Part shown: positions 48,038 through 56,025 of the stretch, piece by piece
How positions within the stretch are numbered: position 1 is the first letter of the stretch
Layout: each line of letters begins with the position of its first letter
Source: WRGA01 sp031553395
Lineage (GTDB): Bacteria; Bacteroidota; Bacteroidia; Bacteroidales; WRGA01
DNA length: 64,000 bases
Direction of reading: 5' to 3'
Assembly: GCA_031553395.1 (NCBI GenBank)
Contig: JAVBLR010000009.1
Span: 62,001 to 126,000 of the forward strand
Notes under the pieces: model-generated
The model's database searches: none
Told to the model about the DNA's origin: nothing
What the model saw: only the letters and a program-made list of their open reading frames with translations
Position numbers and translations under genes: made by a program

Positions 48038-49408
48038 ATGAACAGACGGTCTTTTTTGAAAGCAAATGGAATCCTTGCCGGCGGATTATTGGCAAACTCT
48101 CTTATCAAATCAACAGCATCTACATTGGAAACGAAAAATGTATTAAAGGAACCATCCAAGAAAATTCGTTATGCTATGGTTGGGTGTGGCCATCGCGGAA
48201 GTGGCATGTGGGGCAAACAATTGGTAGATACTGGTTATAAAGAATACATCGATTTTGTGGGTTTTTGCGATACAAATCCGGGTAGATTGGAGTATGTAAA
48301 AAAAGTAACACAAACGGACTGCCCTGTTTTTAGCGATTTTGATGAAATGTTAAAACAAACTAAGCCCGATGTAGTAATGGTTACAACACCGGATGCACTT
48401 CACGATCAATTTATTATTAAAGCATTGAATAATGGTATTGATGTGATTACCGAAAAGCCGATGACAACCGATGAAGTCAAATGTCAGGCAATTATTGATG
48501 CACAAGCCAAAAGCGGAAAGAAAGTTACTGTTACATTCAATTATCGTTACTCACCACATCGCGCTAAAATATATGAATTACTCCGGGCTGGAGAAATTGG
48601 AGATATTACTTCCGTCGATTTTCATTGGTATTTGGATGTTTATCATGGCGCCGATTATTTCCGACGTTGGCATGCTTATATAAAAAATAGCGGTAGTTTA
48701 TTAGTTCATAAATCAACGCATCATTTTGATTTGCTTAATTGGTGGATTGCATCGGAACCTGAAGAGGTTTTTGCTTTCGGTGGATTGGAGTTTTATGGAA
48801 AAAATGGAACTATGCGCGGTGAAAATTGTCGTTTATGCAATCACAAAAAAGATTGTAATTTCTATTTCGATGTATTGAATAACAAACGCCTAACCGAATT
48901 ATACGTAGATAATGAAAAATATGACGGATATTTTCGCGATGGATGTGTATTTCGTAAAGATATTGATATTTACGATAAAATGGCCGTACAAATTCGATAT
49001 ATGAATAAAGTACAGGTTAGTTATTCGTTAACTACGTATTCTCCCTACGAAGGATACCGCATTGCATTCAATGGTACAAAAGGCCGGTTAGAAGCTTGGA
49101 TTAAAGAACGTCAACCATGGGAAGAAGTGGAAGAAGATGATGTTTTGCGTTTAACTACTAATTTCGGAAAGACAAAGATTATCCGGGTTTCACCTCAAAG
49201 CGGAGGACACGGAGGTGGAGATCCTATTCTACATGCTTATTTATTTAAAAATGAAAATCTGCCGGATACATTGAAACAAGGTGCCGGAATACGGGAAGGA
49301 GCCATGTCAATATTAGTTGGTATTGCTGCCCGAAAAAGCATTCAAACCGGTAATCCGATTAAGATCGAATCGTTAACTGATTTGAAGCCGAAGGTAAGTA
49401 CATTGTAA
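48038..49408 (+). CDS. Tat-exported Gfo/Idh/MocA family oxidoreductase
   Basis: A 456-residue protein with a twin-arginine signal (NRRSFLKANGILAGG), so it is folded with its cofactor in the cytoplasm and exported. The Rossmann domain has MVGCGHRGSGMWGKQ, TTPDALHD and the TEKPMTTD motif that provides the lysine of the family; residues about 160-350 form the C-terminal substrate domain (NYRYSPHRAKIYELL, STHHFDLLNWW). A cysteine-rich stretch CRLCNHKKDC is a possible metal site. The family includes GH109 glycosidases and various sugar dehydrogenases; the exact substrate cannot be read. It is a single gene, with its own promoter and terminator. Confidence 0.88.
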   Translation: MNRRSFLKANGILAGGLLANSLIKSTASTLETKNVLKEPSKKIRYAMVGCGHRGSGMWGKQLVDTGYKEYIDFVGFCDTNPGRLEYVKKVTQTDCPVFSDFDEMLKQTKPDVVMVTTPDALHDQFIIKALNNGIDVITEKPMTTDEVKCQAIIDAQAKSGKKVTVTFNYRYSPHRAKIYELLRAGEIGDITSVDFHWYLDVYHGADYFRRWHAYIKNSGSLLVHKSTHHFDLLNWWIASEPEEVFAFGGLEFYGKNGTMRGENCRLCNHKKDCNFYFDVLNNKRLTELYVDNEKYDGYFRDGCVFRKDIDIYDKMAVQIRYMNKVQVSYSLTTYSPYEGYRIAFNGTKGRLEAWIKERQPWEEVEEDDVLRLTTNFGKTKIIRVSPQSGGHGGGDPILHAYLFKNENLPDTLKQGAGIREGAMSILVGIAARKSIQTGNPIKIESLTDLKPKVSTL

Positions 49409-49427
49409 TTATACGGAAATAATTGAG

Positions 49428-49474
49428 AAGAAGGAGATGTTCAAAAATATAGAGAATATCTCCTTCTTTTTTTG
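49428..49474 (+). terminator. Intrinsic terminator of the Gfo/Idh gene
   Basis: AAGAAGGAGAT (49428-49438) and ATCTCCTTCTT (49458-49468) form a perfect stem followed by T residues. Confidence 0.85.
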
Positions 49475-49497
49475 CCATTTTTATTAATTTTCAAATT

Positions 49498-49538
49498 GAG
49501 TCCAATATGTAAAACGTATTACATTCATATTGGTGTCA
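49498..49538 (+). repeat. Palindromic dispersed element, copy A (short core)
   Basis: GAGTCCAATATGTAA on the left and TTCATATTGGTGTCA on the right enclose the short palindromic core ATGTAAAACGTATTACAT. Left and right ends match copy B (3554-3646), whose core is about 55 bases longer and uses the same GTAAAACG words. It lies between the terminator of the Gfo/Idh gene and the LVIVD gene. Confidence 0.6.
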
Positions 49539-49648
49539 TTTCTATGTAATTTCTTAAAGCCATGCAGCGAATTTCAACTTTTATCATTTATAAAGTATGT
49601 GAAAAAGAGTTATCAAATAATTTTCTAAAAAACTTAAATTAATAGACT

Positions 49649-50911
49649 ATGAAGTACTCTAAACTACTTTATCTACTGGCATTCTCTCTACTATTTCCCT
49701 TATTTTCGTGTGAAGATGATGTGGAAAGAACTGAAACCTTTATGGCGAATGTACCTGTTTATATGAGTTATTCCGAATTCCGTCAGGAAAAATCGATTTC
49801 CAAGTCTCAGGAAATGATTCAACCCGGAAAAATCTGCATGTATGGAAATTATTTATTTATCAATGAAATATCAAAAGGTATTCATATTATAAATAATTCA
49901 AATCCTAAAAATCCTGAAAATATCGGGTTTCTCGAGATTATCGGAAATATCGATATGGCGATAAAAGATAATCTATTATTTGTTGATAGTCAAAGTGATT
50001 TGGTGTGTTTTGATATTTCTAATCCGGAAAAACCGACTGAAAAAAGTCGTTCGAAAGATGTGTTTTATTATGTGTTTCCATCTACAGGGAATAATTATCC
50101 CATTGATGATGTAGATCCTGAAAAAGGAGTTGTTATTGATTGGGTGGTTCAAAAAATAACAAAAAAAGTAGAAAGAAACAGACCTATGCCTTGTTATGAT
50201 TTTGCATCCGATTTGTCTTCTTCATGGTCATCTTACAATAAATCCTCGAAAGCTACAGCGATTACCGGATCTATGGCTCGTTTTGCTGTCAATGGAGATT
50301 ATTTGTATGTAATTGAAAATAATTATTTACTCAAAGTCTTTTCAATCAGCGACAATAAAGCTTCTTTGATTAAATCGGAATATGCCAGAAGTACAGTTGA
50401 AACACTTTTCTGTTATAAAGAGAATCTATTTATGGGAGGTCCAAGCGGATTGTGTATTTATTCAATTGAAGACCCTCAAAGTCCTAAATATTTGTCATTT
50501 ATAACTCATATTGTAGGATGTGATCCAGTTGTTGTTCAGGATGATTATGCGTATGTTACAGTGCGATCAGGCAATTTTTGCGGACAAAATGCAAATGAAT
50601 TAATGGTGATTGATGTAAAAGAGCCATCCAATCCGCAAATTAAAGCTACATTTACTATGCAGGAGCCTTATGGTTTAAGTATCGATGGAAATCATTTATT
50701 TGTATGTGATAACGGAATTAAGATATTTGACGTAAGCAATCCGTTGGAAGCCGGAAAAAAACAATTAGCAGCATTTGACAATATGCATGGTTTTGATGTT
50801 ATTGCATACGGTAATCTGTTAATGATGATTGGCAATGATGGATTAAGCCAATATGATTATTCCGATATTAATAATGTGCATTTGTTAAGTACAATATCTG
50901 TAAATAAATGA
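49649..50911 (+). CDS. LVIVD-repeat lipoprotein (beta-propeller type)
   Basis: A 420-residue lipoprotein: the signal peptide ends in the lipobox LFSC (Cys21) followed by EDDVE, an acidic export-type signal of Bacteroidota surface lipoproteins. The rest holds repeats of the LVIVD type, each with a short strand set and a consensus x-D-I-S-N-P-x-x-P (HIINNSNPKNPENIG, VCFDISNPEKPTEKS, MVIDVKEPSNPQIKA, KIFDVSNPLEAGKKQ), which form a seven-bladed-like propeller. No catalytic motif is known for the family. It overlaps the outer-membrane barrel gene behind it by four bases, so the two products likely work together on the cell surface. Confidence 0.82.
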   Translation: MKYSKLLYLLAFSLLFPLFSCEDDVERTETFMANVPVYMSYSEFRQEKSISKSQEMIQPGKICMYGNYLFINEISKGIHIINNSNPKNPENIGFLEIIGNIDMAIKDNLLFVDSQSDLVCFDISNPEKPTEKSRSKDVFYYVFPSTGNNYPIDDVDPEKGVVIDWVVQKITKKVERNRPMPCYDFASDLSSSWSSYNKSSKATAITGSMARFAVNGDYLYVIENNYLLKVFSISDNKASLIKSEYARSTVETLFCYKENLFMGGPSGLCIYSIEDPQSPKYLSFITHIVGCDPVVVQDDYAYVTVRSGNFCGQNANELMVIDVKEPSNPQIKATFTMQEPYGLSIDGNHLFVCDNGIKIFDVSNPLEAGKKQLAAFDNMHGFDVIAYGNLLMMIGNDGLSQYDYSDINNVHLLSTISVNK

Positions 50912-51516
50912 TTATGAATAAGATTTACGTTTTTATATTAGCCTTGTTTATTTTAAATCAACTAGAGGTAGGAGCACAAATAAAAGAATCCGGATATTTT
51001 AATTTGACTTCAATTGGGGCAATTATCGGTACTCCGAATGATGATTTTGAAACGAATTCTGTAGTTCCTTCCTTGAGCATTGTTAATGGATACAGTTTTA
51101 ATAATCGTTTTTCAGCTGGAGTTGGGGTTGGCGCTGAGATTTACCAATATGCAATTTTTCCGGTTTTTGCAGATATTCGGTATAAAATTCAACGTTCGGA
51201 ATATTCTCCTTATTTTGCACTTAAAGGCGGATATTCATTTGCCAAAAATGACAAAGTTTTAGATGGAGGTTATGATTATTACTATCCGTCAAATGTAATT
51301 TTCGAAAATAAAGGTGGCTGGATGTGCAATCCGGAGGTTGGTGTTTATTTTTCAATTGCCAAACATATCAATATGAATGTTGGGGTCGGCTATCGTTATC
51401 AACATCTCGAAACAAAAATAACAACGCCTCAATCTGTATATACTTCTGAAACGATAAGTGATATATCAACAGCTTTTAATCGGCTTTCATTTACAATCGG
51501 CTTTGAGTTCCGTTGA
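50908..51516 (+). CDS. Outer-membrane beta-barrel protein
   Basis: A 202-residue protein with a signal peptide (ILNQLEVGAQ, about residue 24) and an alternating hydrophobic pattern suited to an eight-stranded barrel, ending in the aromatic FTIGFEFR, where a C-terminal Phe-x-Phe/Arg matches outer-membrane insertion signals. The start overlaps the LVIVD gene stop (ATGA); a second in-frame ATG is at 50914. It may form the membrane part of a pair with the propeller lipoprotein. No known family beyond OmpA/OprF-like barrels. Confidence 0.75.
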   Translation: MIMNKIYVFILALFILNQLEVGAQIKESGYFNLTSIGAIIGTPNDDFETNSVVPSLSIVNGYSFNNRFSAGVGVGAEIYQYAIFPVFADIRYKIQRSEYSPYFALKGGYSFAKNDKVLDGGYDYYYPSNVIFENKGGWMCNPEVGVYFSIAKHINMNVGVGYRYQHLETKITTPQSVYTSETISDISTAFNRLSFTIGFEFR

Positions 51517-51534
51517 TATACTGTAAGATATAGA

Positions 51535-51574
51535 ATGAGCCAATGAAAATAGTACGTTTCATTGGCTCATTTTT
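51535..51574. terminator. Bidirectional terminator between the barrel protein gene and the FKBP gene
   Basis: ATGAGCCAATGAAA (51535-51548) and TTTCATTGGCTCAT (51557-51570) form a perfect 14-base stem, followed by TTTT. Confidence 0.88.
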
Positions 51575-51589
51575 ATATGTCTTATCAAT

Positions 51590-52327
51590 TTATTTTACTT
51601 CAAAATTATTAGTGCCGTTAGTATCATTACTATCTTTATTGATGCTAATTAATTCGATATCAAAAACTAATAATTTGCCACCTTCAATTTGAGCAGATGC
51701 GCCTCTATCTCCATAACCTAAATCAGATGGAATCCAAAAACGGTATTTTGCACCGGGAGACATTAATTGAACACCTTCTGTCCAACCAGGAATTACCTGA
51801 TTTAATTTGAATGTGGCTGGCTCTCCTCTATCATAAGAAGAATCGAATACTGTTTCATCCAATAAATATCCTTTGTAATTAACAGTAACATCACTTTCGG
51901 CTGTTGGTTTTTGGCCTTTTGTATCTGTCAAAACCATATATTGGATTCCGGACGGAGTTTCTTTTACACCTTTTTTCTTTTTATTTTCTGCTAAAAAGGC
52001 TTTTCCTTCTTCCTTGTTTTTTGATAAAGATTTTTCTTGTATTTGTGTCATGTAATTGTTGATGTATTCACCAGCTTGTTCCCTTGAAAGAGAAGTTCCT
52101 GATTTACGGACTGATTGTTCAAAAGCCGAAATCAATACATCCAAATTGGGGGTAATTTTTGATTGAGAAGCCATTTGTTCTATACCATAATTGGTATTCT
52201 CTCCCATCAATACACCGATGGAATAACTCAGAGAATCGATACCATTGTTAAGTGTTTGAGCAAAACAGTTGTTTTTTGAGGCTAGTCCAATAGCAACAAA
52301 TAAAATAGGAATAATTAGTTTTTTCAT
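51590..52327 (-). CDS. Periplasmic FKBP-type peptidyl-prolyl cis-trans isomerase
   Basis: A 245-residue exported protein: signal peptide ending at CFAQ (about residue 24), an N-terminal helical FKBP_N dimerisation domain (residues about 30-130, SIGVLMGENTNYGIEQ) and a C-terminal FKBP domain with VTVNYKGYLLDETVFDSSYDRGEP, IPGWTEGVQLMSPGAKYRFWIP and YGDRGA, which line the active site. It resembles FkpA. It probably assists folding of outer-membrane proteins. The tail after residue 230 is acidic and Asn-rich. It is 36 bases after the unknown exported protein on the same strand. Confidence 0.92.
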   Translation of the reverse strand: MKKLIIPILFVAIGLASKNNCFAQTLNNGIDSLSYSIGVLMGENTNYGIEQMASQSKITPNLDVLISAFEQSVRKSGTSLSREQAGEYINNYMTQIQEKSLSKNKEEGKAFLAENKKKKGVKETPSGIQYMVLTDTKGQKPTAESDVTVNYKGYLLDETVFDSSYDRGEPATFKLNQVIPGWTEGVQLMSPGAKYRFWIPSDLGYGDRGASAQIEGGKLLVFDIELISINKDSNDTNGTNNFEVK

Positions 52328-52363
52328 TTTCTATTAATATTAAAATAAATTTATTAATGCATT

Positions 52364-53029
52364 TTATTCTAAGATATTCTTAATTATATTATAATCATCC
52401 TCTGTTTGTGGAGGTTTATACCCTAACGATAGGAGAGTCGAGTTAAGCCAAAGTACTTGTTTGAAGTATGATTTGATTGCCTTTGTATCTAAATCATCTT
52501 CAAACGTTGATAAATATCTTTGTGTAAACTTCTTGTTTAGAATATTTAATGTAGCTGAATCGTTTCGTGAAATATCCTTCGATGGAGGAAATTTTTGTAT
52601 TTGCTCTAATGAAACATCCCGAACTAAAAAGAACGCATCCAAAGAAGGCATTTTCTTATCAGCAATAAAATCTTCTATTGATTGTTTGCTTTCAAATAAA
52701 GTATCTAAATATAAAGCCAACAATTTGTCGTCATTCATAAATTCTATCAAAGCATAACCACTTTTAGTTACAGTACTATCCGATTTCAAGAAATAAACAT
52801 TTTCTAATGATGTTTCTTGCATTATTCCGGTATATTTTGACTCTTTATTCTCATCGCTTCCCGAAAAAAACAATTCGCTTTTATCTTTAACGCTAATATT
52901 GATTAGTACCCGTTCAAAATCTTTGTGAAATAATCGATATTCTGCTGTTTCTTGTGCTGAACATGTAATGGAAGACAATGATATTAATACATTTATCAGT
53001 ATTAGTAATATGATTTTTATGTTTTTCAT
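52364..53029 (-). CDS. Exported protein of unknown function (221 residues)
   Basis: The N-terminus is a signal peptide (IILLILINVLISLSSIT-CSAQ); a weak lipobox SITC may make it a lipoprotein. The mature part is charged, with predicted alpha/beta content, without a motif that I recognise. It lies 25 bases after uvrA and before the FKBP gene, so it may be in one transcript with both, but no functional link with DNA repair is seen. Confidence 0.6.
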   Translation of the reverse strand: MKNIKIILLILINVLISLSSITCSAQETAEYRLFHKDFERVLINISVKDKSELFFSGSDENKESKYTGIMQETSLENVYFLKSDSTVTKSGYALIEFMNDDKLLALYLDTLFESKQSIEDFIADKKMPSLDAFFLVRDVSLEQIQKFPPSKDISRNDSATLNILNKKFTQRYLSTFEDDLDTKAIKSYFKQVLWLNSTLLSLGYKPPQTEDDYNIIKNILE

Positions 53030-53054
53030 TAGTGTATATTAATATTCTATATCA

Positions 53055-55868
53055 TTACAACTTATCTTTCAAAAACTTACCTGTGTATGAATTCTCACAT
53101 TTACAGATATCTTCGGGAGTTCCGGCACAAACAAGATAGCCGCCTTCGTTTCCACCTTCGGGTCCCATATCGATTACATAATCGGCACATTTGATAACAT
53201 CCATATTATGTTCCACAATTAATAAGGTATGCCCGCGTTCAATCAACGCATTAAAAGCTTTCAGCAATGTCTTTATATCGTGAAAATGAAGTCCGGTCGT
53301 GGGTTCGTCAAAAATAAATAAAGTTGGGTCTTGTTTTTCCATACTGAGGAATGATGCCAATTTAACCCGTTGATTTTCACCTCCGGAAAGTGTTGATGAA
53401 GATTGTCCTAATTTAATATAGCCTAATCCCACATCTTGCAAAGGTCGTAATCGTTTTATAATTGCTTTTTCAGTAGTTCCTTTTCCTGCTTCGAAAAATT
53501 CGATAGCTTGATTAACTGTCATTTCAAGCACATCATAAATGCTTTTTTCGCGATATTCCACATCCAAAATATCTTGCTTGAAACGTTTTCCATGACAAGA
53601 TTCACATTCCAGTGTAATATCAGCCATAAATTGCATTTCAACTGTCAGGGTACCTTCGCCTTTACATTCTTCACATCGTCCGCCTTCTACGTTAAACGAA
53701 AAAAAGGCAGGTGTATATCCCATTTGTTTAGCCAAAGCCTGAGATGCAAATAATTTACGGATTTCATCGTATGCTTTGATGTATGTAACCGGATTTGAGC
53801 GGGAAGAACGTCCAATCGGGTTTTGGTCGATAAATTCAATGTTTTTCAGCAGATGCAAGTCTCCTTTTAATTCGCCGAATTGCCCATTTCGTTCGGAAGT
53901 TTCATCATATTGTTTTTTCAGTGCAACATACAAAACTTGCCGCACCAACGATGATTTTCCCGAACCACTTACACCAGTAACTACCGACATTACATTCAGA
54001 GGAAATTTTACCGAAACATTTTTCAGGTTATTTTCCCGTGCACCTGTAACTTCGATGTAATTATTCCATTTTCTCCGGTGTTTAGGAACTTCAATTTGTT
54101 CTTTTCCAGTAAGGTAATCAACCGTGTAAGATTTATTTTCGTCCGTTTTATTTTGATTAGAAAATTGGCCGTTCAATAAAGGAGCCACATTTCCTTCATA
54201 TACAACTTTTCCTCCTAAACGTCCCGCATTTGGACCAATATCGATAATATAATCGGCAGCCCGGATAATTTCTTCGTCATGTTCAACAACAACTACCGTA
54301 TTGCCTAAATCACGCAGTTGATACAAAACATGAATCAGTAAATCTGTGTCGCGTGAATGAAGTCCGATACTCGGTTCATCCAAAATATACAACGAACCGA
54401 CCAAGCTGCTGCCTAATGAAGTTGCCAAGTTAATCCGCTGACTTTCTCCTCCCGAAAGAGTAGAAGATAATCGATTCAATGTTAAATAACCTAGTCCAAC
54501 ATTCAACAAGAATTGTACCCGGTTATTAATTTCAATTAAAAGACGTTTGGCTATTTTTATATCTTGTTCGTCTAATATTAGTTGAGAGAAAAAGTCCTTT
54601 AATTCGGTTATTGGTAATAAAACCAAATCGGAAATAGATTTTCCGCCGACTTTTACATATTGTGCTTGTGCTTTTAAGCGAGTTCCGTGGCATTCGGGAC
54701 AAATCGTTTTTCCGCGATAGCGAGCCAACATTACCCGGTATTGTACTTTATACTGATTTTCTTCTACGAATTTGAAAAATGCATCGATGCCATGAAAATA
54801 AGAAGTTCCTTTCCATAGCATTTTTCGTTGTTCGTCTGTTAATTTATAATAGGGTGTATGAATAGGAAATCCGGCTTTATCGGCACTATAAATAAGTTCC
54901 CGTTTCCATTCGCTCATTTTCTCACCTTTCCAGCAAACAACCGCATCTTCATAAACCGAAAGCCCTTTATTGGGAATGACCAAATCTTCATCAATACCAA
55001 TAACTTTTCCAAAACCTTCACAAGATGGACAAGCGCCTGCCGGGCTGTTAAAACTGAACATTAAATCATTCGGTTCTTCAAACGTCATTCCATCCGCTTC
55101 GAATTTATTGGAAAAATTTTTTTCTTCGATTCCGTTTTCGGTATAAAATTTCAGCAAACATTCGCCATGTCCCTCATAAAAAGCAGTTTGTGCCGAATCT
55201 GCCAAACGGGTTGCAGTATCTCTTTCTTTATTACACGTTAATCTGTCAATCAGAAGGTAAATATCTTTTTGATTGATAGAAGGTTGAGAAAGAATATCTT
55301 CGATACGCAGGATTTCATCTTTTACATCTACACGGGAAAATCCTTCTTTTGAAAGCATTTCGAGTTGTACGCGAAAATCCCTTCCTTCGGGAATGTAAGG
55401 TTTTGTTAGGACTGAAAAACGTGTTCTTTCAGGATATTCCTGCATGCAATCAACCACATCACTGACTTGATGTTTTTTCACCAATTGTCCTGAAATAGGA
55501 GAGTATGTTTTTCCAATCCGGGCAAACAATAGTCTCAAATAATCATAAATTTCGGTTGATGTTCCTACGGTAGAACGAGGATTTCGTGTGGTTACTTTTT
55601 GTTCAATAGCAATCGCAGGCGGAATCCCTTTGATATAATCACATTCAGGTTTACTCATTTTGCCCAAAAACTGACGAGCGTAGGAAGATAAACTTTCTAC
55701 ATAACGACGTTGCCCTTCGGCATACAATGTATCGAAAGCTAATGAAGATTTTCCCGAACCCGAAAGTCCTGTGATTACGACAAATTTTCCGCGCGGAATT
55801 TCGACATCAATATTTTTCAGATTATTGACACGAGCTCCTTTTATGATGATGTTTTTATTTTCGGACAC
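53055..55868 (-). CDS. uvrA: Excinuclease ABC subunit A
   Basis: DNA damage recognition subunit of the nucleotide excision repair complex. The 937 residues carry two ABC ATPase domains: TGLSGSGKSSLAFDT near residue 33, LSGGESQRINLATSL, and a second Walker A TGVSGSGKSSLVRQV with LSGGENQRVKLASFL. Zinc-binding cysteine pairs occur in CPSCEGFG, CPECHGTR, CEECKGEG and CESCHGKR. The C-terminus NSYTGKFL is standard. The -7 box at 55967-55974 lies about 100 bases upstream. Confidence 0.98.
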   Translation of the reverse strand: MSENKNIIIKGARVNNLKNIDVEIPRGKFVVITGLSGSGKSSLAFDTLYAEGQRRYVESLSSYARQFLGKMSKPECDYIKGIPPAIAIEQKVTTRNPRSTVGTSTEIYDYLRLLFARIGKTYSPISGQLVKKHQVSDVVDCMQEYPERTRFSVLTKPYIPEGRDFRVQLEMLSKEGFSRVDVKDEILRIEDILSQPSINQKDIYLLIDRLTCNKERDTATRLADSAQTAFYEGHGECLLKFYTENGIEEKNFSNKFEADGMTFEEPNDLMFSFNSPAGACPSCEGFGKVIGIDEDLVIPNKGLSVYEDAVVCWKGEKMSEWKRELIYSADKAGFPIHTPYYKLTDEQRKMLWKGTSYFHGIDAFFKFVEENQYKVQYRVMLARYRGKTICPECHGTRLKAQAQYVKVGGKSISDLVLLPITELKDFFSQLILDEQDIKIAKRLLIEINNRVQFLLNVGLGYLTLNRLSSTLSGGESQRINLATSLGSSLVGSLYILDEPSIGLHSRDTDLLIHVLYQLRDLGNTVVVVEHDEEIIRAADYIIDIGPNAGRLGGKVVYEGNVAPLLNGQFSNQNKTDENKSYTVDYLTGKEQIEVPKHRRKWNNYIEVTGARENNLKNVSVKFPLNVMSVVTGVSGSGKSSLVRQVLYVALKKQYDETSERNGQFGELKGDLHLLKNIEFIDQNPIGRSSRSNPVTYIKAYDEIRKLFASQALAKQMGYTPAFFSFNVEGGRCEECKGEGTLTVEMQFMADITLECESCHGKRFKQDILDVEYREKSIYDVLEMTVNQAIEFFEAGKGTTEKAIIKRLRPLQDVGLGYIKLGQSSSTLSGGENQRVKLASFLSMEKQDPTLFIFDEPTTGLHFHDIKTLLKAFNALIERGHTLLIVEHNMDVIKCADYVIDMGPEGGNEGGYLVCAGTPEDICKCENSYTGKFLKDKL

Positions 55869-55966
55869 TTAATGAAGTTAAAAGTTAAAATTTGGGCGAT
55901 CCTTAATACTTGACGTTTTTATAACTAATATTTTGGTTATTTAAAGGTGTGAAATAAAAGAATTTG

Positions 55967-55974
55967 CAAAGATA
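55967..55974 (-). promoter_or_regulatory. -7 promoter box of uvrA
   Basis: On the minus strand TATCTTTG matches TAnnTTTG. The transcript would also cover the unknown exported protein and FKBP genes. Confidence 0.5.
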
Positions 55975-56025
55975 CAGATGAGTATTGAGTATGCAAAATT
56001 CAATCGGACGATTCATTTTAGAAAA

